Source: Dirofilaria immitis
Lineage: Eukaryota; Nematoda; Chromadorea; Rhabditida; Onchocercidae
DNA: 64,000 bases
Reading direction: 5' to 3'
Assembly: GCA_024305405.1 (NCBI GenBank)
Contig: JAKNDB010000068.1
Span: forward strand, 10,153,501-10,217,500
The notes under the pieces were generated by a model, which saw only the letters and a program-made list of their open reading frames with translations, made no database searches and was not told the DNA's origin. Made by a program: the position numbers and the translations under genes. Positions 39,401 to 52,450 of the stretch are shown in pieces; positions within the stretch are counted from its first letter, which is position 1, and every line of letters begins with the position of its first letter.

Positions 39401-40953
39401 TCTCACTCAACATATTCGCTGCCATCAAAACATTACTAATTTTTTCTTCATAATGATGATATCAAACATTATAAATTCAAAATTATACAATTTATAAAGT
39501 TAATTTAAAAATAAAATAAAAAGTCACAGCTGCTTGAAGTTATTTCTTAATGAATCTGTATTAAACTGAATTCAACAATCATTTTTAGTTCTGTTTTCGA
39601 TAAAAATTAAGAATAGTTGAGTTCTTTTGAATTTTTAAAGCATGTAGATTCCTGAATTCAACACATTGTGATTCCAAAAGTAATGCAATCTGCAGACTAT
39701 CAAAAAGCGGAAAAGTACGCAATAAGATTAAGAAGAAGCTAACGATGAGACTAGGATTAAAATCATTAAATTACTTTGTCAGTGATATTATATCAATTTT
39801 ATTGATAATTTATAAATCGAATAATTTAAGTCAAAAGTTGAACTTTTTTGAAATCTCACTACCAAATTTTGAATTTAAAATTCCTGCATTATCATCATCG
39901 ACGTCTCATGGAATGCAAAATTTTTCACATTATATATCCTAAATTCCATTTTATATAGTTCAGTTTGGTGTCTCACAATATTCGTTAGCTTTCACAACTG
40001 GGAGCAGATTCGAAGGAAGACATTTCATTTCAAGAGAACAGAAACTGAAAGCACCTCGCCCAATTCCTTTATTAACTTTTAAACTTGTCTGAGAAATACG
40101 CAGAGTGTTAAAAATCAGTAGAAGAAACGGATAGAATTTTCACGGCAATACTATGAAACTTGTAGATGGATAATAAAAGGAGTTAATGAAAAGTGCATTA
40201 TGAAAGAGGAGAGTAAGATTAGAGATTAGAGATAGTACTGAAAATTTGGAGAAGAAAAGAATTATTCGGTGGGAGAGAAAGTATTACATTGGGGAATTAG
40301 CAAATCGGTAGAAAATAATACTTCAAAGCAATGAAAGTGATTAAGGGTAAAAGAAGTGTACGTAGTGTTTAAAGAGAGCTTAGGATTAGTGAGGATAGTT
40401 ATATGAAAAATATTGTGGAAGATTGAGGGATTGACGAAATTATCACTGTCGATCTATGAATAAGAGTAAAACTATGTAGAGCGAGTGAGAGTACAATTGA
40501 ACCTAGAGATGATGGTTATCTTTTTTACTGGATGATTATTGTCCGTCATGGAGTCGGGAGAATTTCAGTGTATCTGTTCTATTCCTGATGCGTGAGATGG
40601 TTGGACATGAGAATCTCGATTATTTTAGTTTATTCTAAATGTTGCTGGCTGTTTAGATAACACAATGAGTGCTACATAGCGCGGCCCTTCTGAGGCATTC
40701 TGCTAAACTTGTTGGTCAGCAAATTTTAAAAAACAAATATCGGGCGGTAAGTTTTTAAAATGTATCAGTTCAGTAGCATTTTGCCATATCAATCGTGCAT
40801 GAATGTCTGAGGGATGTGCTATATGCGTTTTCAATGGAATGTTCTTCTGCTGTGTTTACCTGTATTGCAGAATTACTATAATCCTTCCTTATTTTACATT
40901 TTTCAGCTTTTACTCTTGCAATTATTTCAAATTTTAGCCTTTAATAGTTCGAC
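36482..40953. other. Intergenic, AT-rich, with a purine-skewed stretch
   Basis: About 4.5 kb without a supportable gene. A 62-codon frame at 37281-37469 and a 65-codon frame at 39745-39942 have no context. From about 40120 to 40480 the plus strand becomes strikingly rich in A and G and poor in C. At about 40930-40936 an ATTTTAG acceptor precedes the TMX2 start. Confidence 0.5.
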
Positions 40954-42800
40954 ATGCAATTTGGTAAGGCATTAGCAGAAGTGAAAAAGCGATGGGTTAT
41001 TATATCGGTGGCATTATATTATCATTCGTTTTCTTTGTTTTAAAGAATACGAATGGCGTGTGTAACTTCGTTTTTAGTATGGAAGGTGAATGTGGCCTTG
41101 ATCGAGTAAGTCTATTTTGGAATCTTTTATTTTTCAACTTTTAACTTCATGAAGATAAACATTCCATCAATCTCACTAATGTAGTTGTTTTCATCGCCAA
41201 TTTAGTATTATATTTCCAGTGTGTCAGCTCCCTTTAGCTAGCAAATTTCATCCTGAATACTCAGTATTCAATGACTTCGCTCAATAAATTAAATATTGTG
41301 AATCCATTAAACATATTTAAGATAGGTTTATTGATTGATGACATTAAGATTATGATTTATAACTGATATCGGTTCATCTTTAACCTCTCACTCAAGTATC
41401 AAGTGTCTGTTGTTTATAATAAAATATTTTATAGAGGGAGCATGAGATTATGGTATTCCTTGCTATTATCATATTTTATAAAAATCGGAAAGCAGCAAAT
41501 TGGATGCACTGTCTCGCGAATATGTTCTTGTTCTGCAAATTGGCCAATATTTTCCTATTTTTGCGAGCCGACTTTATTGCTGGTATTATCTATATTTGTA
41601 TTTGTTTGGGTGAGTTTATTTTGCGTTCGATTTCCATACAAGTAAATGTTTAATATCAAAGTCTGTTTAAATCAGTCGATTATAAAACCATCATTCTCTT
41701 TTATCTGAATGAATTTTGTAAAACTGTTGGAAATTATTTGATTACTCACCCCATCACGATCTTCAACGGATCAAGGAAGAGGTTAATAGAATATGAAGAG
41801 TACTTCGTGAAAGAGAGTGATTATCAAACTACGTTTATATAATTTTTGTATGAACTTGTCTACATTACTATTATTACTTCATTACCGTACTTGCAGTACA
41901 TTCCGTTTTCTATCCAGAACCAGCCTGTGCAGAATCAGAGAGTACGGTTATTTATAATAACGCAGAATTATATGTAAGTTTAGATAATATTTTTTCATAT
42001 ATTGTGCAATTTTTTCGATGAAAAATAATTTTTAGGAAGAAATTCAACGGAATACCAAAATGACTTGGTTAATTTATTTTACACCTCTTGGTCGCCAAAT
42101 TGCAAACATGTTTCTCCTGTTTTTGCCGAATTAAGTGACAGGTATATAATTCCCTTCTTTTTGCATTTTGAAGATGTGTTAGAATTTTGTATTTAATTAG
42201 CAAAAATATCATTATGATTTTTTGAGCGTAGCTATTATAAAAAAAAGTATCATAGATACTTTTTTAAGGTTTCATTGCCGAATCTCAGATTTGCTAAATT
42301 AGATGTAGGAAAATGGTCACAAGAAGCGAACAGATTTCGTATTAATGTACATCCGACCAGTAAACAATTACCGACGGTATATTTCAGTTACTTTAGCTAT
42401 TTAATTTCAAATTTTTATATTTTCCTCTCGAAAATTTTTTCACTTTTTCTACAGATTTCGTTGTTTAAAGAAGGTAAGGAAATACAGCGACGACCTGCAG
42501 TACATAATCGACGCGCTCTGCCTTTTGTTTTCACTAAAGTAAGATGAGTTTTTGAAGTCCAAATGAAATTCATCTTAACAAATTTGTTTATAGTTGGGAA
42601 ATTTTTATATTTTGATAATATCTACCGTTGTTGTTAACATTCTTTTAACTGAAATTTGTAAATTTATGTTTTAGGAGAATTGCATTCTTGCATTTGATCT
42701 CATCAATTTGTATGAGGAATGCAGATTAAGAATGACAAAGCATGATAAAGAACAGCTTAAGAATGAACAGCCAAAGAAAAAAGTGAAATTAATTACATAG
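40954..42800 (+). CDS. TMX2: TMX2-like thioredoxin-related transmembrane protein
   Basis: ER membrane protein of the PDI family. The start is MQFGKALAEVKK at 40954, then a membrane helix (GGIILSFVFFVLKN). Exon 2 (about 41433-41609) begins REHEIMVFLAIIIFYKNRKA and adds helices (MFLFCKLANIFLFLRADF), matching the human TMX2 membrane region segment by segment. Exon 3 (from about 41898) encodes HSVFYPEPACAESESTVIYN. Exon 4 opens the thioredoxin-like domain; the active site reads SWSPNC, i.e. SxxC as in TMX2 (human SNDC), so it lacks the first redox Cys. Later exons carry RFAKLDVGKWSQEANRF, the cis-Pro segment SKQLPT, and SLFKEGKEIQRRP. The Lys-rich C-terminus ends KKKVKLIT. One base is missing at 40984-40988 (A5) and one at about 42073-42075 (T run). 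The acceptor near 42230 adds a basic insert with an unusual hairpin. Confidence 0.88.
42240..42265. repeat. 11-bp inverted repeat at the start of a TMX2 exon
   Basis: Arms aaaaaagtatc and gatactttttt with a 3-base loop. The hairpin lies between two possible acceptors (gcgtag about 42230 and tttaag about 42269) and could affect which is used. Confidence 0.85.
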
Positions 42801-45800
42801 TATTTAGAATTATATACATAGAGCTTTAAATGATTAAATTTATTCTTCCGTTAATCATATTTTTGAAAAAAAGGTATGTTTGTCGATGTTGAGATTTATT
42901 TGGTTCCAGTCAGATACAATGAAATTATGGGAAATGCTATGATTTAGTATTTATTAATACGTTGTTAATTACATGTGTGTAGCGAAAATCGTTACAATCT
43001 AAAAATGTGTTTTGATTAAATTACTGGTCAACTTGTTTTCGAATTCACTGCAAGATACACACTTTTGCAATGGAATGAATGACAGATTAGAGAACAACTT
43101 AGGATTAAAGTTAAGGGATATTAGATCAAAAGATTGTGCAAAAATTTTTCTGTAAAAGAGAAAAAACTTTTACCAGTTTTTTTGTAAGTAGTTCGAACTA
43201 TAAAATTTCAAAAAGTATAAGAAAAATGGTAGTATTTAATAAAAGCAGAAATTTCTGTTTATTTCATCAATGAGGTTTAAACTTCATTTCCTTTGTTTCG
43301 TCTTAGTGGGCGATTATAAATCACAGATTATAAAAACAACAATAAAAGAAGACGAAGGACTATATCAAGATACAAAATAAGGGATAAGAGTGAACTAACT
43401 ACATTGGTATATTCAATTGGGGTTTGTTAATAGATTATGTCAATCGCTCTTTAGTTATATCGTATGTTTAATCCCTTGCGGATTAAGTATTACATAATAT
43501 GCATCTTGTGCCTCGTGCGTATTTCAGGATCTGCTCTGATTGCTTTACTGTTTATGAGTTGAGATGAACAATTCTTATCATACCATCTAAAAGTATAATT
43601 TTTCATCTGTTTCAATTGTAGATAGTGTTTTAATAGTAATATCCTTTATGTGTAACAAAAATTTCATGGTTTGACGATTCTCATTTTCTAAAATGCTTCA
43701 ATTTATTAAAGGGAGCGAAAAAAATGAAAGAAGGAATTTTTGTACCCATGAGGCTCATTTGTATTTTCTTCTCTTTAATATAATAAATTTTGCTTATGGA
43801 ACTCTGACAAACCTTTTTTTCATGCAAAAGATGTTCGATCATTACCATTATAATATAAATTCTTAATTGCTGCTTATAATTGCAGAATGGACCCTTGAAA
43901 TACTTGGTATTATGAAACGGTGAACGATGGTCATCCGTTTAAATGAATGAGACCTCTTCAATTGGGACAATTCTTTCCCGGAAGTTTGATATGATGTGCT
44001 TGAATAAATGCAACGTTGACTCAACCTTTCATATCAACATTTTTGATTAAATTTTCTATTATATTATTGCTCGAGCTTATCATTTATTTTATTTACAAAT
44101 AAAATTACTTTTACAGCCTGTACATTCCCAAGCATGAAAGATTTACTCTCATATTATTATACTATGTGAGAATTTCGGACCAAGTTCTGGATTTTAGCTC
44201 TCTTTAGGACCTCTTATTAATTTCTCCATTCGATTGCATTTCTATTGAAAAATAAGGGAGGTAAAAGGTTTTTGCTCGTCGAATAAATTATAGCTTCAAA
44301 TAAATTAAATTGAAAATTACCAGATTATTAAAATTTCGCCAATTATCAATAATATAGTGAAAAGTATAATTTTCAAAAGAGCAAAATGTTGAGCTATATT
44401 CAAGATATCATTCAATACTGGACAAAAACATTTCTTTCTTATGATTGCTTTGTTTTATTTTTCGTACCAATCATATGTCCACTTTCGCATTCTAAATTTT
44501 TCGATTGTTAAATAGCAATTTATTTAAGATTGAATTTGATTGCTTTAATTTAAAATCTTTCATAAATCTAAAAATGCGGATAGTCAGTATTCGCATTTGT
44601 AATTTTCCATGAATATGCCATCTATTTTTAAGTGATACAATACACTGCTGTAAATTCGAATTGAACTGCAATTTAGTGGTTTGTTGGTGTTTTAAAACAA
44701 TCGAGTCTTTGAAAGTTCTGTATCTCGAAATTAATCGAGAATTAAAAGTATGAAATACTGTAATAGCTAGACCACATACATCCTGTTGTAACTATCCTAT
44801 GAATACCTTAATCCATCTCTTCCTCTCCTCTACTTACAATGTAAACATGAGAAGCAGCAGTAATGTATAAAATTGCATGACCAGCAAACAAATTATAATA
44901 TTCATCAAATTAGTTTATTGCTCAATTGGTGAGACGACTCATTTTCCTCTTCGCAAATGTGCCAATTATTAGAGAAGTAATTAATTAACTAAACAAGGAT
45001 GGTAAGTGAGTAAACGAGCCAATGAGTAATAAAATGATTCGCTAAATGATTAAATAAATTTTCCTTTTTAGCAATATTTTTAATAGTAATATCTAACTTC
45101 AGAATTTTGATGTTCCAGTATTGAATGATATCTTGAATATATGTTTTTAGGATAAACGATAAAAGAGCTAATTATTATAATTTCCAGCTATATGTACCTA
45201 CTTATATGTTTATCTTTATATCATGTAGTCACAATTAACCTTTTAATGTAAATAATTTTAATGCAAGCAACTCTTACTTCAAATAGTTAACTCATTAGTC
45301 AATGAGTTAAATTTTGCTTTCTCCCTGAACATATATATATACTTATATAAAATTCTGTATGTATATTTTTTCTGAAAAACAATCAATTTGGCATTTCTAT
45401 AAAATTCATGATCTATTCATAAATTTTACATTTTTCTAACATTTGCAAAGCAATCGTTATATCTGATAATGTTATTCATTGAAAACCACCTGCACAATTC
45501 AAACTTTGCAAGGTCAATTATTAATCTTCTCATCAGTTTAACGATTTTTAGCAAATTTTATTGACCAATTCTCAGGAATAATATTTCCTTTTGTATTTTA
45601 AATACATGGATTTACGACCATTATTAAGATACATCGTAGCTTTGTTTTTCTGCGATTTTATAAAATTTCAGTTAATTTTTATTTTTAAATTTTTATGATA
45701 TAATTTACGCCAATGTTATTTATTACTTTATTTTTTGAACTGTATTTTGGAAAGCAAAAATCTGAGAAGTTTGACATTCTTTTGATATTGGCAAAAACGG

Positions 45801-45837
45801 AAATGTTTAACGTTATGCTCGTTACTTTCATTTTCAG
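42801..45837. other. Intergenic, AT-rich
   Basis: About 3 kb with no gene seen on either strand. It is the upstream region of the bHLH gene; a TTTTCAG acceptor at about 45838 lies 42 bases before the first plausible ATG. No clear promoter element. Confidence 0.5.
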
Positions 45838-45879
45838 TGCGGTGATCCATCAATCGGAAAGATATTTCCATTTTTCTTC

Positions 45880-46933
45880 ATGTCGCAACGATACTTCCCG
45901 AAAAATAGAAAACAAATGCGAGTGAGAAAACGAAGAGAACGAAATGTTTTGTTTTACGAGCTGAAACGTAAAGCAGCAAATGAACGAGAACGAAAACGAA
46001 TGTACAGGTAAAAATTTTTCCGGTCGTCAGAATACTATCTGCTTGCTAAGATTTTGAAAGCATTATAATATTCAATAAATATTTGAGTTGATTTATTGAA
46101 TGAAAAATGTTTTTCAATTCAACAAATTCATTCCAGTAAGATGAATTACAGCATCAATGAAGCTTTTGAAAAATTGCGTCGCCTTCTGCCATGGTTGTCA
46201 CGTGATCGGAAAATAAGCAAAGCTTCTACGTTACGAGAAGCCATTCGGTACATCAAACAACTAAGTCAATTATTGAATGGCGAACAGCTTGATCCAGAAA
46301 ATACGTCTGCAATTGCAGTTAAATCTGGAATTAAGCAGTCATCATTGGTTGTACCAAATTCGGATAGTATATTACTCATAAGTATTTCCAACCAATTAAT
46401 TCTTATAATTATATACTTCTTGACTTGATCCATTGGATATTGAAGTAAAATAAACTTTTCGGATTTTCAGATTGAAATTTTAAGTTTTCTTTGACTTTTT
46501 AAAGAAAATTAGACGTTTAATATTTTCATAATTTTCATAGTCTGATGGCACCAATCATTTCCTATTTAAATATGTCTGAATAAATTTTTTTAAGCCTTTA
46601 TCTGACTTAAGATTAAAAAGCTACTAATATAATACTATTAAGAATTATTAAATCTGAATTTTTTCTCGTGTTTAAAGAAATGCAATTATGCTAACAATAT
46701 GATTGCATTTTGCTAGGACTTTGAATATCAAATTTTTTGTACTTAATATTAAAATTTCAGGTCGATTATCTATGAAATTTGTTGAACTATCGTGCAGTAA
46801 AATGCCAGATGATTACGACAGCATAACTAGAACTGAACATGGCACATTACAAGGCAGATGTAGCAAAATATGGATACCCAGTACTTGTGAAGGCATGATG
46901 AATTTCGAGAATTATGAATGTTTCCATCATTGA
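45880..46933 (+). CDS. bHLH transcription factor, group A-like
   Basis: DNA-binding regulator of the basic helix-loop-helix class. Exon 1 (45880-46007) starts MSQRYFPKNRKQMRVRKRRE and ends in the basic region AANERERKRMY. Exon 2 (from 46152 or 46137 to 46366) continues helix 1 SINEAFEKLRRLLPWLS, the loop RDRKISK, and helix 2 STLREAIRYIKQLSQLL. The E-box contacts (Glu-Arg in NERERKR) are present. Exon 3 (46761-46933) joins in phase and adds a Cys-containing tail ending ENYECFHH. The acceptor at 46152 gives standard bHLH spacing; the one at 46137 inserts five residues between the basic region and helix 1. The sequence recalls Ptf1a/Fer-type (HLH-13) and other group A factors, but I cannot assign the subfamily. 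More 5' exons are possible, since the frame is open upstream of the ATG to the acceptor. Confidence 0.85.
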
Positions 46934-47186
46934 CATTTACTACCATTCAATGAAGAATGATATGATTTAAAGGTTCAAAAATTCCACTTAGTGTATTTAG
47001 TTCGATGATGGTGCAAATCTTCTCATATCCTCAGCGATAAGCCAGTCAATTGAACGAAACAATTGCCACAAAAAAAATGAAATTCAAATTAAAAGCAATT
47101 ATATCGTGTAGTAATATCATGATGCTAATTTTTATTAATTACTTTAATTGTTAATTCTATTTCTGTACTTGTCAGTGAATTACGGG

Positions 47187-47187
<1 letters not shown>

Positions 47188-47236
<49 letters not shown>
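47188..47236. repeat. (TA)n microsatellite
   Basis: Pure TA tract of about 49 bases, one of three long AT tracts in the window (also 11114-11144 and 57741-57778). Confidence 0.95.
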
Positions 47237-47238
<2 letters not shown>

Positions 47239-50200
47239 TAAACTAAAATATAACGACATATATATATTTATAATATGCTAATATAATCTTTATCTTCGAC
47301 TGACACTTAATTATAATTCTTATAAGTCGCATGTATATTTTTCAGCTTTTTCAACTATTATTCAATCATTAAAATTCTAATGCAAATGCTAAAATTATGC
47401 GTAAATTTGACAACAAAAAAGATAAACCTAAAAATCTATCCAATTTTTCCAGACAATCGTAAATCGGAGATGTAGCATTTTTTTAACTCAAGCTATTTCA
47501 AATTTTTGAATTATCAAAGGAATGAAGCAGTCAAATTCTAGACAGAGCAGAAGAAACAGTTGGAAATATATTATATATTTAGCAATTAGAGAAATCGAAG
47601 AGTTGAAAAACCCTTACAAAGATTTTCGGGAACTCATTATCCAATGTATGTGTACCCTAGGTGAGAATAGTAATTTCTGAGAAATGAAGCTTAAAATTTT
47701 TTAGATAAACTTTTTCTTAAACGTTGAAATATTAAATGTCTAAATAAAGTAGTCAGACAAATAACTCATATACATATCACACGCATACATTTTGAGTAAA
47801 TTAAATAAAATTTATAAGTACAACTTAAAGGTCTTTTATTTTTATTTTTTGAAAACTAAAATTTTTAGATTTCAAAAAAAAATAAGACAAATCTCAAATG
47901 ATTATACGATCCGAAGACAAATTAATATAAGAAACATAAAATAAGCCTATTTGCCAGATCAAAAGAATGTGACGAAATTCAGATAATTTATTTAACCAAA
48001 ATTAAGAGGATTTAGCAACATTTATATAAAATACTAAACTGTAAAGCATTCGCACATTGTTTCGTCCTTAATCTTAATCCCGTGACTTGGGCTAGATATT
48101 GGTTTCATGTAAAAAGGCCAACACCTGACTTAATGACTTCTGCCTTGATTGTAATTTCTGGTAATCAATTCAGACTCTCTTAAAGTACACAAAATAATTT
48201 CTGTAAGTTCAACTTGTTCTATGAAACATTATTAAAACTTTTCTATTACTAAATTCAACTTTTTCTGGTATGGAAATTTATAATCGTTGAATTTTTCTGA
48301 AATATAAAATATTCTCGTGATGTTTGCATTTGTTTTTGTGAAATGAGTAATTGTGGATAATTTTTATGCATGGGCAATAAAGTTTCAGGCAGAAGAGAGA
48401 GATACAAGAAGAAAGAAATGTAAAGATGATAATAACAAAATCTTCTTAACAAATATTATACATGTATTGAGATGATCGTTTTGTTGAAAATGAGAAGGCA
48501 TTATTTTTTTTTCATTTCACAAGATTTTAATTGTATTCTCACTGCGCTTTATTTCTTACTCGAATGATATGATGACGACAATATTGTATCTCTTGCTTGT
48601 AGTATTGTTCGCCTCACCTGATACAGATCCATTTTGAATGCTTCTTTTCAAATGATTATAATGATGAGTAATGATAATAATAACAATAATAATGATGATG
48701 ATGATTTAAAGAGGTGCAAATAATGATGTTATTAACAACGATTATTACAACAACAGTGGATGATATTTTCAATTAAAATTTACAATTTTAAGTATTTTTA
48801 GAACTATTCCTTGGTTGCTATCCATTATCTAATCGAAATTTATCAATCCTTGCGATTTCAGATATGTGAAAATATGAAATTCATACTGCAAAATTGTACA
48901 GTTACAGGATGAGTTCGCTTCATAAATTTAATTCTAATGACAAGCAAACTTCCAAAATGCAAAAAGTTGCTTTATTATTCGTGTAATTCGCAATTTTGTC
49001 CGAAATTTTAATGGAAATGATTGCACCATTATTTCCAGTGATTTCTGCGTTTATTGTAAATTGCAATCTTCTTAAATAATTCTGAAATAATTTTGTAAAA
49101 AGAATTTTGGGATAATTATCAAATCTTGACTGAGAAAAGATCTGTATGAAGAAAGGAATGATTGCAAATTTAATCATCGTTTTAATAGATTGAAATAAAA
49201 ATGGATGTATTTTTAGAGCAAATAACCAGTGCAAATGGTAATATTGTGAGTATAATACGATCTTGGTTGGATATTGATCGTGTCTCAGCTCGACCTTCAT
49301 GTAGTACAGGCTGGGCAGTGTATTGAAACATATCGGCTTCATTATATACATTACTGTTGTAAATTACCCATTAAAAATTAAAGTTGTGTATTGGAGAAAA
49401 TACTTCATTATTTGCATTCCATTTCATTTCATGAGCAGTTAAAGCAATATAATGACAGTTTGCATCGTTTGAATGGAATTTAAATTTAAAAACTAAATAA
49501 ACTTGTTGATAAGCTATCCAGTATTTTAATCTTAGATTTATCAAACTTCATGCTAGTATAAAAAGTATTCAACTTCCTTGTTTTTTCATTTAAAAATTAT
49601 TTCTCTAATGATTACAATATTATTAACAATTACTAAACACTAAACGCTATTCATCGAAATTATGGAAATGGAAAATATCCGAAATGTTTTTCCAAAAGAC
49701 CAAAGATTTTCGGACATATTTAATGTCAATAAGAGCGCTTTTATATTTCATTCATTATTATTACTTTAATATTTGCTTCAGAATTGATCCAAGCACTGGT
49801 CTGAGATATCGAACTTATTTATGCAACAACTAAAATTATTGCAACATAGACTGCCATCCACAATTGCCAATCTTCACTATTGATGCAGTTACATGTTAGC
49901 ATGTTTTGAATTTGCTACTTCATATGAACGCATTTCTTGCTTACTCTTTAACTAAAGATGATTTAAATGTTAAAAGTTTTTAAAATAAATAAACTTTGCT
50001 AGGAGTAAAATGCACTTATGCTAAACACAGACAATTTAAAGCTTAATACTAATAAGATAAATGATGTTTCATTATCATAATCGAATGAAATTTAATTACC
50101 TTAAGTTTGAAATCCTAGCAACTCGTGCAGACGTATTGAAATGTTTTAAATGTAATGATTTTGAAACAGATTGCTATAGTAATACATATAAAATTAACAA

Positions 50201-51089
50201 TGATGGGTACTGCTTCTTTCGTAATTTTTTCAAGATGAAATTTTGACTTTAGACCTTAATGATGATGCTAAGACTTTTCTAAATTGCTGATATCGAGCGA
50301 AATTTCAGTTTTTCGGTAATTTGAATATTAAGATAACATTACTGTTCATCATCCGTGTTTTAATTATTTTGCTCAATAAGCTAAAAACTTTGTTTAACTA
50401 AGGAGATGGACTGACTAAATTGAAACACGAAAAATCTAGAAATTGCTATAATAATTTCAAAAATTGGTCTACATGACTTCGTTATGCGTGTAATATTCAA
50501 ATAGGACTATAGAATTTCTCAACATCTCAGTTAATGGAATACGAAGTTTGCATTACAATGTATTGAAGTCCCTTCTGCAAAAATATCGAGTGATAACAAT
50601 ATCACTGAAATTAATAAATGCGTCATTAGGTAAATTTATCAAAATTTGATGATTCGAAAATGGCAAACGAGCTACTGCAATAGATTTTGAATTCTTATCA
50701 TTACTTTGTTAAAAACGAATGTAAAGATGTTGTAAAGATGTCCGGGTTATTCAAAAATTATAATAATGAAATGAATATCAGGTCAATATCTTATAGGGAT
50801 AAAAACTGAGGCATATAATAATAGATGATTCGTTTTGAAATAGTGTAAATCAAAATTTCAAATCTAAATTGTTTCTTTAATTTTTAGCACCGATATACTT
50901 GGAAATCATTTCTATACAATGATCTATAACAAAAGCAATTTATGTAACGCTAACTGCAATTTGATTCCAAACGTTACACCGATATCTATCTTACTTCGTT
51001 CGTTTCGTCTTCTTCGAAATATTCTAATGAAGCAATTTTTTTTTTTACTGCATTTTCTCAATTTTTGTAGATTTCATATTTAATTACGT

Positions 51090-51150
51090 AAATGATGATA
51101 ATTGAAATCCCTAATTTTAAAAGATGATAATTGAAATCCCTGATTTTAAT
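51090..51150. repeat. Two-copy tandem repeat, about 29-bp period
   Basis: The unit gatgataattgaaatccct followed by (a/g)attttaa occurs twice in succession. Confidence 0.85.
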
Positions 51151-52139
51151 TCACTTGGATAGGCTATCTTGTTATGGCAATAGAAGACATAATAAATATA
51201 ATCATCGTAATAGTATAGCATTATTAATGATACTTATAATTAAAAAAATTGTTGAAATAAATGGAAGACTTGAAAAGAACACTATTTGAAACGGATGTCT
51301 TTGAATAAAATATAATCTATTTCAACTTAAATATTTTTTAAGGAGCAACTTAAATGTAAAAGCAATGGCCCTTTTTGTCCATTAGCAATATCAGCTCAAA
51401 ATATTAAAAGAGCTGTGAAAAACCTCAATACAAATAAATAATCAATTACAGTTGTTGTCCTACCATACCTCTTGATATGTACATAATAATACATCGTCTT
51501 CTGAAATAGTATATTTAAATGATGCTTAATTATACTAATTTCCAACTCTGCTCGAAAGAGATTGGTATAAAAAGAACGATGTATGTGATGTGAAATTAAA
51601 AATCGCCTTTGATTCTTTAATCGTTGGATGAAATCAAAAACTTTGCCCAGTTATGTAAATAAATGATATATAAAAGAACTACTAAATAAAAAGATGCAGC
51701 TTCTGTTTGAGCTTCTAATACGAAGAAAATAAGGATGAAATATGATTCTGCATGCTAAAAATTCATTAATTTTAATCAAAATCTAACTCTTATAATTCTA
51801 TTTATTTTAATAGAATTTGCACTAATATATCAAATATTTTCAATCATATCATTATCAACAAGGTAGAAGAGTATAAAAGAGAATTTCGGAAAAAAAACGT
51901 TTTTATAAATACCACCAATAACAAAACTATAAAACTAAATTAAGCAGAATTTCAAACTAATTTCATGAAAATTTTGGTATACAAGGGAAGTAAACTAGTG
52001 TAGGTTTGGAGATGATCTTAAAAATAAGCAATGTCGAAGAATGTCTCCGAAAGTGAATTCTTTGAGACATAATTGAAAAAATCACAAATGCAGTCATTAT
52101 CATTACAGAAATGTTTCTAATTTCGGAGTTTACGAATCG

Positions 52140-52265
52140 TAAGGTAAAGAATATAAACTTTGTTGCCAGTTATTTCTAATTAAGTTCATCTTTCTTGTTG
52201 TATCAATTTAACGATCGCTTATAGTATGCTGCTGAGAATTTGAATGATATTGCAAATGTATGACT

Positions 52266-52304
<39 letters not shown>

Positions 52305-52311
52305 ACACACA

Positions 52312-52355
<44 letters not shown>

Positions 52356-52450
52356 TTCATTAGCGAATGTAATAAGATTTCTACATTTCTCTCTCCTCCG
52401 ATCAAATGATAAAAGTTCTAATGTAGAACAGCGATACAGAAGAATAATCA
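52140..52450 (-). repeat. CA-microsatellite module, copy 2 (inverted match of 15350-15640)
   Basis: A long CA tract at 52266-52351 with a left flank (about 52180-52265) that is the reverse complement of 15509-15596 with very few differences. The right flank matches more weakly. The tract is more than twice as long as in copy 1, as expected of a slipping microsatellite. Confidence 0.85.

Larger units (their letters stand above)
46934..52139. other. Long intergenic region
   Basis: About 5.2 kb. It holds a (TA)n tract at 47188-47236, an AAT/ATG-type trinucleotide stretch near 48660-48712, and two-copy tandem repeats at 50729-50750 (11 bp) and 51090-51150 (about 29 bp). The longest open frame, 143 codons at 48920-49351 on the minus strand, has no recognised domain. 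Confidence 0.5.
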
